Assembly (NCBI GenBank): GCA_947495125.1
Contig: CANLXL010000007.1
Coordinates: forward strand, 186,001 to 250,000
Direction of reading: 5' to 3'
Length of the DNA: 64,000 bases
Source of the DNA: an uncultured Flaviramulus sp.
GTDB lineage: Bacteria > Bacteroidota > Bacteroidia > Flavobacteriales > Flavobacteriaceae
Below, in pieces: positions 61,187-64,000 of the stretch. Each line of letters opens with the position of its first letter. Position 1 is the first letter of the stretch. Both the position numbers and the translations under genes were made by a program. Below the pieces are notes generated by a model. It was not told the origin of the DNA. It saw only the letters and a program-made list of their open reading frames with translations, and did not search any database.

Positions 61187-62451
61187 TCATAAATCAAATA
61201 TTTTTCACGGATTTTCTTAAACGCATTCAAGTCATCTTGCCATGTTTCTTTAATAGCTTCCTCACTCCACCCTGTTTCGATTTGTTTTTGAAGCTGGTCC
61301 GTACCGGCATGTTTCGTGAAACCATTGGTAAGAAAAAATAAAGATTTATCAGTCGAATTTTTATAAGCTTTTATAATCCATTTCAGAGTCATAAAACCAC
61401 CAATATCTTCATCTTTCAAATCTTCACCATAGCAGATTTCGTTTTTGTGTTTAGGGTTTTTAGCACCAAAGTTGGCTATAGGCGTATAACTAAATTTAAG
61501 AGCCTCTTGATCTAAAAATGGTGCACCATAGCGTTGAAATTGAAACTCGGTACCACGACCGGCATTAACGTTAGTACCTTCAAAAAGGCCTAAGCTGGGG
61601 TATAGTTTTATAGATTGATCATTTGGTAAGTTTGGTGAAGGTCTTATAGGTACACTATAAAATGTATCGTGTGTATAATTTTTAATGGGAATAATAGTAA
61701 TAGCACATTTTAGTTCGTTTGCTAGCCATTTCTCACCATTAATCATATGTGCATATTCACCAATAGTCATACCGTGTACTAGCGGAATAGGATGCATGCC
61801 TAAAAAGCTTTTGTTTTTAATCTCTAAAGTTGGACCATCAACATAATGGCCATTTGGGTTTGGTCTATCAAATATTAACAGTGGAATTTGAGCTTCGGCA
61901 CAAGCTTCCATAATATAGTGTAAGGAAGAAATATAGGTGTAGAATCGCGCACCAACGTCCTGAATATCAAAAATAAGGATGTCCAAATCTTTAAGCTGTT
62001 CTTTCGATGGTTTTCTGTTTTTCCCATAAAGGGATACAAGAGGTAAGTTCGTTTTCGTGTCAATACCGTCTTTTACAGCTTCACCAGCATCGGCATTACC
62101 TCGAAAACCATGTTCTGGAGAAAATACTTTTTTAACACCAATATTTAAGGATAATAAAGAATCTACGAGATGCGTGTATTTGTTGTTGTGAGATGTTTGT
62201 TTACCAACCGGCTCATTGTTATTCTTAAAAATAACTGAAGTCTGATTTGCAATAACGCCAACACGCTTCCCTTTAAGCAAGGGCAAATAAATTTCAGTCT
62301 GATTTGCGCCAACAGTAACGGTAGTGTCATTCTGAGCAAAGGAAAGAATCTCATCATCAGGAATCTTTTTGTTTTTCACTTTAGAACCACAAGAAATCAT
62401 GACTAAAACAAATAATAAAACTGTATTTTTGAAAACATTAAACGACATCAT
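61183..62451 (-). CDS. namZ: DUF1343/NamZ-type exo-beta-N-acetylmuramidase lipoprotein
   Basis: 422 residues. Lipobox VMISC (Cys21), then the DUF1343 core: GKRVGVIANQTSV, VKKVFSPEHGFRGNADAGE, LVSLYGKNRKPS, DILIFDIQDVGARFYTYISSLHYIMEA, RPNPNGHYVDGP, GLFEGTNVNAGRGTEFQFQRYGAP. Known: NamZ removes N-acetylmuramic acid from the non-reducing end of peptidoglycan fragments (GH171). Divergent from the permease gene by 5 bp. Confidence 0.92.
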   Translation of the reverse strand: MMSFNVFKNTVLLFVLVMISCGSKVKNKKIPDDEILSFAQNDTTVTVGANQTEIYLPLLKGKRVGVIANQTSVIFKNNNEPVGKQTSHNNKYTHLVDSLLSLNIGVKKVFSPEHGFRGNADAGEAVKDGIDTKTNLPLVSLYGKNRKPSKEQLKDLDILIFDIQDVGARFYTYISSLHYIMEACAEAQIPLLIFDRPNPNGHYVDGPTLEIKNKSFLGMHPIPLVHGMTIGEYAHMINGEKWLANELKCAITIIPIKNYTHDTFYSVPIRPSPNLPNDQSIKLYPSLGLFEGTNVNAGRGTEFQFQRYGAPFLDQEALKFSYTPIANFGAKNPKHKNEICYGEDLKDEDIGGFMTLKWIIKAYKNSTDKSLFFLTNGFTKHAGTDQLQKQIETGWSEEAIKETWQDDLNAFKKIREKYLIYD

Positions 62452-62456
62452 ATAAA

Positions 62457-63692
62457 TTGAATTACGAGTTTTTTATAGCTAAACGCATTATTGGCAGTAA
62501 AGCGTATAAAAGTAGTGTATCGGCACCAATAATAAAAATTGGTATCGCGGCTATTGCTATTGGAATTGTGGTTATGATGATTGCTATCGCAACCGGAATT
62601 GGGTTGCAGCAGAAGATTCGCGATAAAGTAGTGGCTTTTAATGGGCATGTTACGATTACGAATTACGACAGTAATAATTCTCAGGAAAGTTTATTTCCTA
62701 TCTCTAAGAATCAAGATTTTTATCCGGAATTTAAAACTATTGATGGCATAAATCATGTTCAAGCAGTGGCTACAAAGCATGGTATTATTCGTACTGAAAC
62801 ACTTTGGGAGGGTGCTGTTTTAAAAGGAGTTGGGTTAGATTATAACTGGGATTATTTTAAGGATTTTTTAATCGATGGCAGGTTGCCGGATTTTAGTAAA
62901 AAATGGAGTGAAGAAATTTTGATTTCTCAATATTTGGCTAATCGATTGGGTTTCAAAGTTGGTGATAGTTTCCAAATGCTATTTAAAAAAGACGACCCGT
63001 ACAAGGTGCCAAGCATGGTGAAATGTATTGTGACAGGTATTTATAATTCCGGGTTTCAAGAATTTGATGAAACTTATTTAATAGGTAATATTCGTCATTT
63101 ACAGCGCATTAATAAATGGGAAGATGATCAAGTTGGGAATTTTGAAGTCTTTATTGATGATTATTACGAACTTGAGATAAAAGGTCAGGAAATTCATAGA
63201 GAAATGCCATCGCTATTGGATTCACAAATAGTAGAAAATAAGTTTTACACCGTGTTTGAGTGGATTAAAATATTCGATAAAAATATTTATGGTATTATAG
63301 GTATAATGATATTGGTTGCAGGTATAAATATGATTACAGCTCTGCTGGTTTTAATATTGGAGCGTACACAAATGATAGGTGTTTTAAAGGCTCTGGGGAG
63401 TAATAATTGGAGTATCCGTAAGTTGTTTTTATACAATGCGTCATACCTGATTATTCTTGGATTATTTTGGGGGAATCTTTTAGGTTTAGGGCTGTTATTT
63501 GCGCAGAAATATTTAAAATTATTTCCATTAGATCCAAGTGTTTATTATGTAACCGAAGCGCCTGTATTTATAAGTTTTGGTTATATTATGGCTTTAAATA
63601 TAGGAACATTGGTACTTTGTTTATTAATGCTTTTAGTACCATCTTATATTATTACAAAAATATCACCGGTTAAGGCTATAAGATTTGATTGA
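62457..63692 (+). CDS. FtsX-like (LolC/E-type) ABC permease
   Basis: 411 residues, TTG start at 62457 ([20 protein letters not shown]). One N-terminal transmembrane segment, a ~220-residue periplasmic MacB-like domain, then three C-terminal segments with [20 protein letters not shown] and [17 protein letters not shown]. The architecture fits LolC/LolE lipoprotein release or a related transporter; partner ATPase not here. The start codon is 5 bp from the divergent NamZ ATG. Confidence 0.88.
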   Translation: MNYEFFIAKRIIGSKAYKSSVSAPIIKIGIAAIAIGIVVMMIAIATGIGLQQKIRDKVVAFNGHVTITNYDSNNSQESLFPISKNQDFYPEFKTIDGINHVQAVATKHGIIRTETLWEGAVLKGVGLDYNWDYFKDFLIDGRLPDFSKKWSEEILISQYLANRLGFKVGDSFQMLFKKDDPYKVPSMVKCIVTGIYNSGFQEFDETYLIGNIRHLQRINKWEDDQVGNFEVFIDDYYELEIKGQEIHREMPSLLDSQIVENKFYTVFEWIKIFDKNIYGIIGIMILVAGINMITALLVLILERTQMIGVLKALGSNNWSIRKLFLYNASYLIILGLFWGNLLGLGLLFAQKYLKLFPLDPSVYYVTEAPVFISFGYIMALNIGTLVLCLLMLLVPSYIITKISPVKAIRFD

Positions 63693-63745
63693 CCAACACA
63701 CCACAACACAAAGGTTTTTACCATTTTCGAAATAAGAAAAAAACT

Positions 63746-64000
63746 ATGGATTACGCAAAGAACATTCTGGAAACTATTGGAAATACACCCTTAGTAAAAC
63801 TCAATACTTTAACGGCAGATTTACCATGCCTGGTATTGTCTAAATACGAAACCTTTAATCCGGGAAATTCTACTAAAGACAGGATGGCACTTAAAATGAT
63901 TGAAGATGCTGAGGCAGATGGAAGATTAAAACCGGGAGGGACGATTATCGAAGGAACTTCTGGTAATACCGGAATGGGACTGGCATTAGCAGCTATCGTT
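63746..64000 (+). CDS. Cysteine synthase-family PLP enzyme, 5' part
   Basis: 85 codons seen, cut by the window end. [20 protein letters not shown], then [20 protein letters not shown] with PLP-Lys44, and [15 protein letters not shown], the PLP-phosphate loop. Cystathionine beta-synthase/cysteine synthase family: the STKDR (rather than SVKDR) variant is common in the CBS-like subgroup. It would act on O-acetylserine or serine. Confidence 0.9.
   Translation, partial: MDYAKNILETIGNTPLVKLNTLTADLPCLVLSKYETFNPGNSTKDRMALKMIEDAEADGRLKPGGTIIEGTSGNTGMGLALAAIV

Overview
The window looks like a chromosome segment of a marine-type member of the Flavobacteriaceae (Bacteroidota). Evidence seen here: low GC, A-rich leaders without clear Shine-Dalgarno sites, promoters with the Bacteroidota -7 element TAnnTTTG, a tmRNA whose tag ends GENNYALAA, and family content typical of the group (DUF2975/YozG pair, CreD, THX, BfmA-type mobilization protein, FdtA/DegT sugar genes, NamZ).

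Region 1 (about 703-24634) reads as an integrated genomic island in the 3' end of ssrA (tmRNA). An intact tyrosine recombinase (23122-24372) lies beside ssrA, and the last 14 bases of ssrA are repeated at 703-716, next to what looks like the original ssrA terminator. The island also has a decayed second integrase (973-1131), a BfmA-like mobilization gene, a relaxase stub with a stop codon (22725-22829), and a diverged ~320-bp direct repeat flanking nearly all cargo (1127-1454 and 21333-21645). It therefore looks like a mobilizable element that has become fixed. Its cargo is strongly themed on envelope and ion stress: two MscS channels, two cation/proton antiporters, CorA, cardiolipin synthase, a two-domain universal stress protein, a DUF1328 peptide, small lipo-/outer-membrane proteins, a two-component pair, an AraC-family regulator, an SRAP protein and an extra ribosomal protein THX.

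The main new observation is in that cargo. Four promoters share an exact geometry: two GAG(T/C)(T/A)AA-like half-sites 21 bp apart, then 27 bp to a TAnnTTTG-like -7 box. They precede the secreted protein at 4960-5403, the DUF1328/lipoprotein unit at 7040-7467, the outer-membrane protein/DUF3185 unit at 10372-11097, and mscS at 11398. This is how an AraC-family activator would read direct repeats, and one is encoded at 3836-4870. I propose an island-borne envelope-stress regulon.

Region 2 (24.6-34.4 kb) is ordinary chromosome: ssrA, a lysine/alanine dehydrogenase-like enzyme, DUF1361/DUF2809, CreD with a winged-helix regulator, KdsA and TypA/BipA. A shared operator (TACTTTG-N5-CAAAGTA) lies before creD and before the gene at 30188, and two 7-bp tandem arrays sit between the regulator and its upstream neighbour.

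Region 3 (34.4-50.5 kb) is a mosaic surface-polysaccharide locus: two paralogous Wzx flippases, six or so glycosyltransferases, an FdtA-type ketoisomerase, a DegT aminotransferase, a FemAB/GNAT-like acyltransferase, two SAM methyltransferases, a KpsC/S-like protein and two Fe(II)/2-oxoglutarate oxygenases. The strand changes often and convergent genes share stop codons.

Region 4 (50.5-64 kb) is core envelope biology: an FtsE-like ATPase, a 1012-residue TPR protein with an outer-membrane barrel partner, DUF1287, a redoxin lipoprotein, a YkgJ protein, a sterol-desaturase-family hydroxylase, a glycerophosphodiesterase, NamZ muramidase, a LolC/E-type permease and the start of a cysteine-synthase-family gene cut by the window edge.
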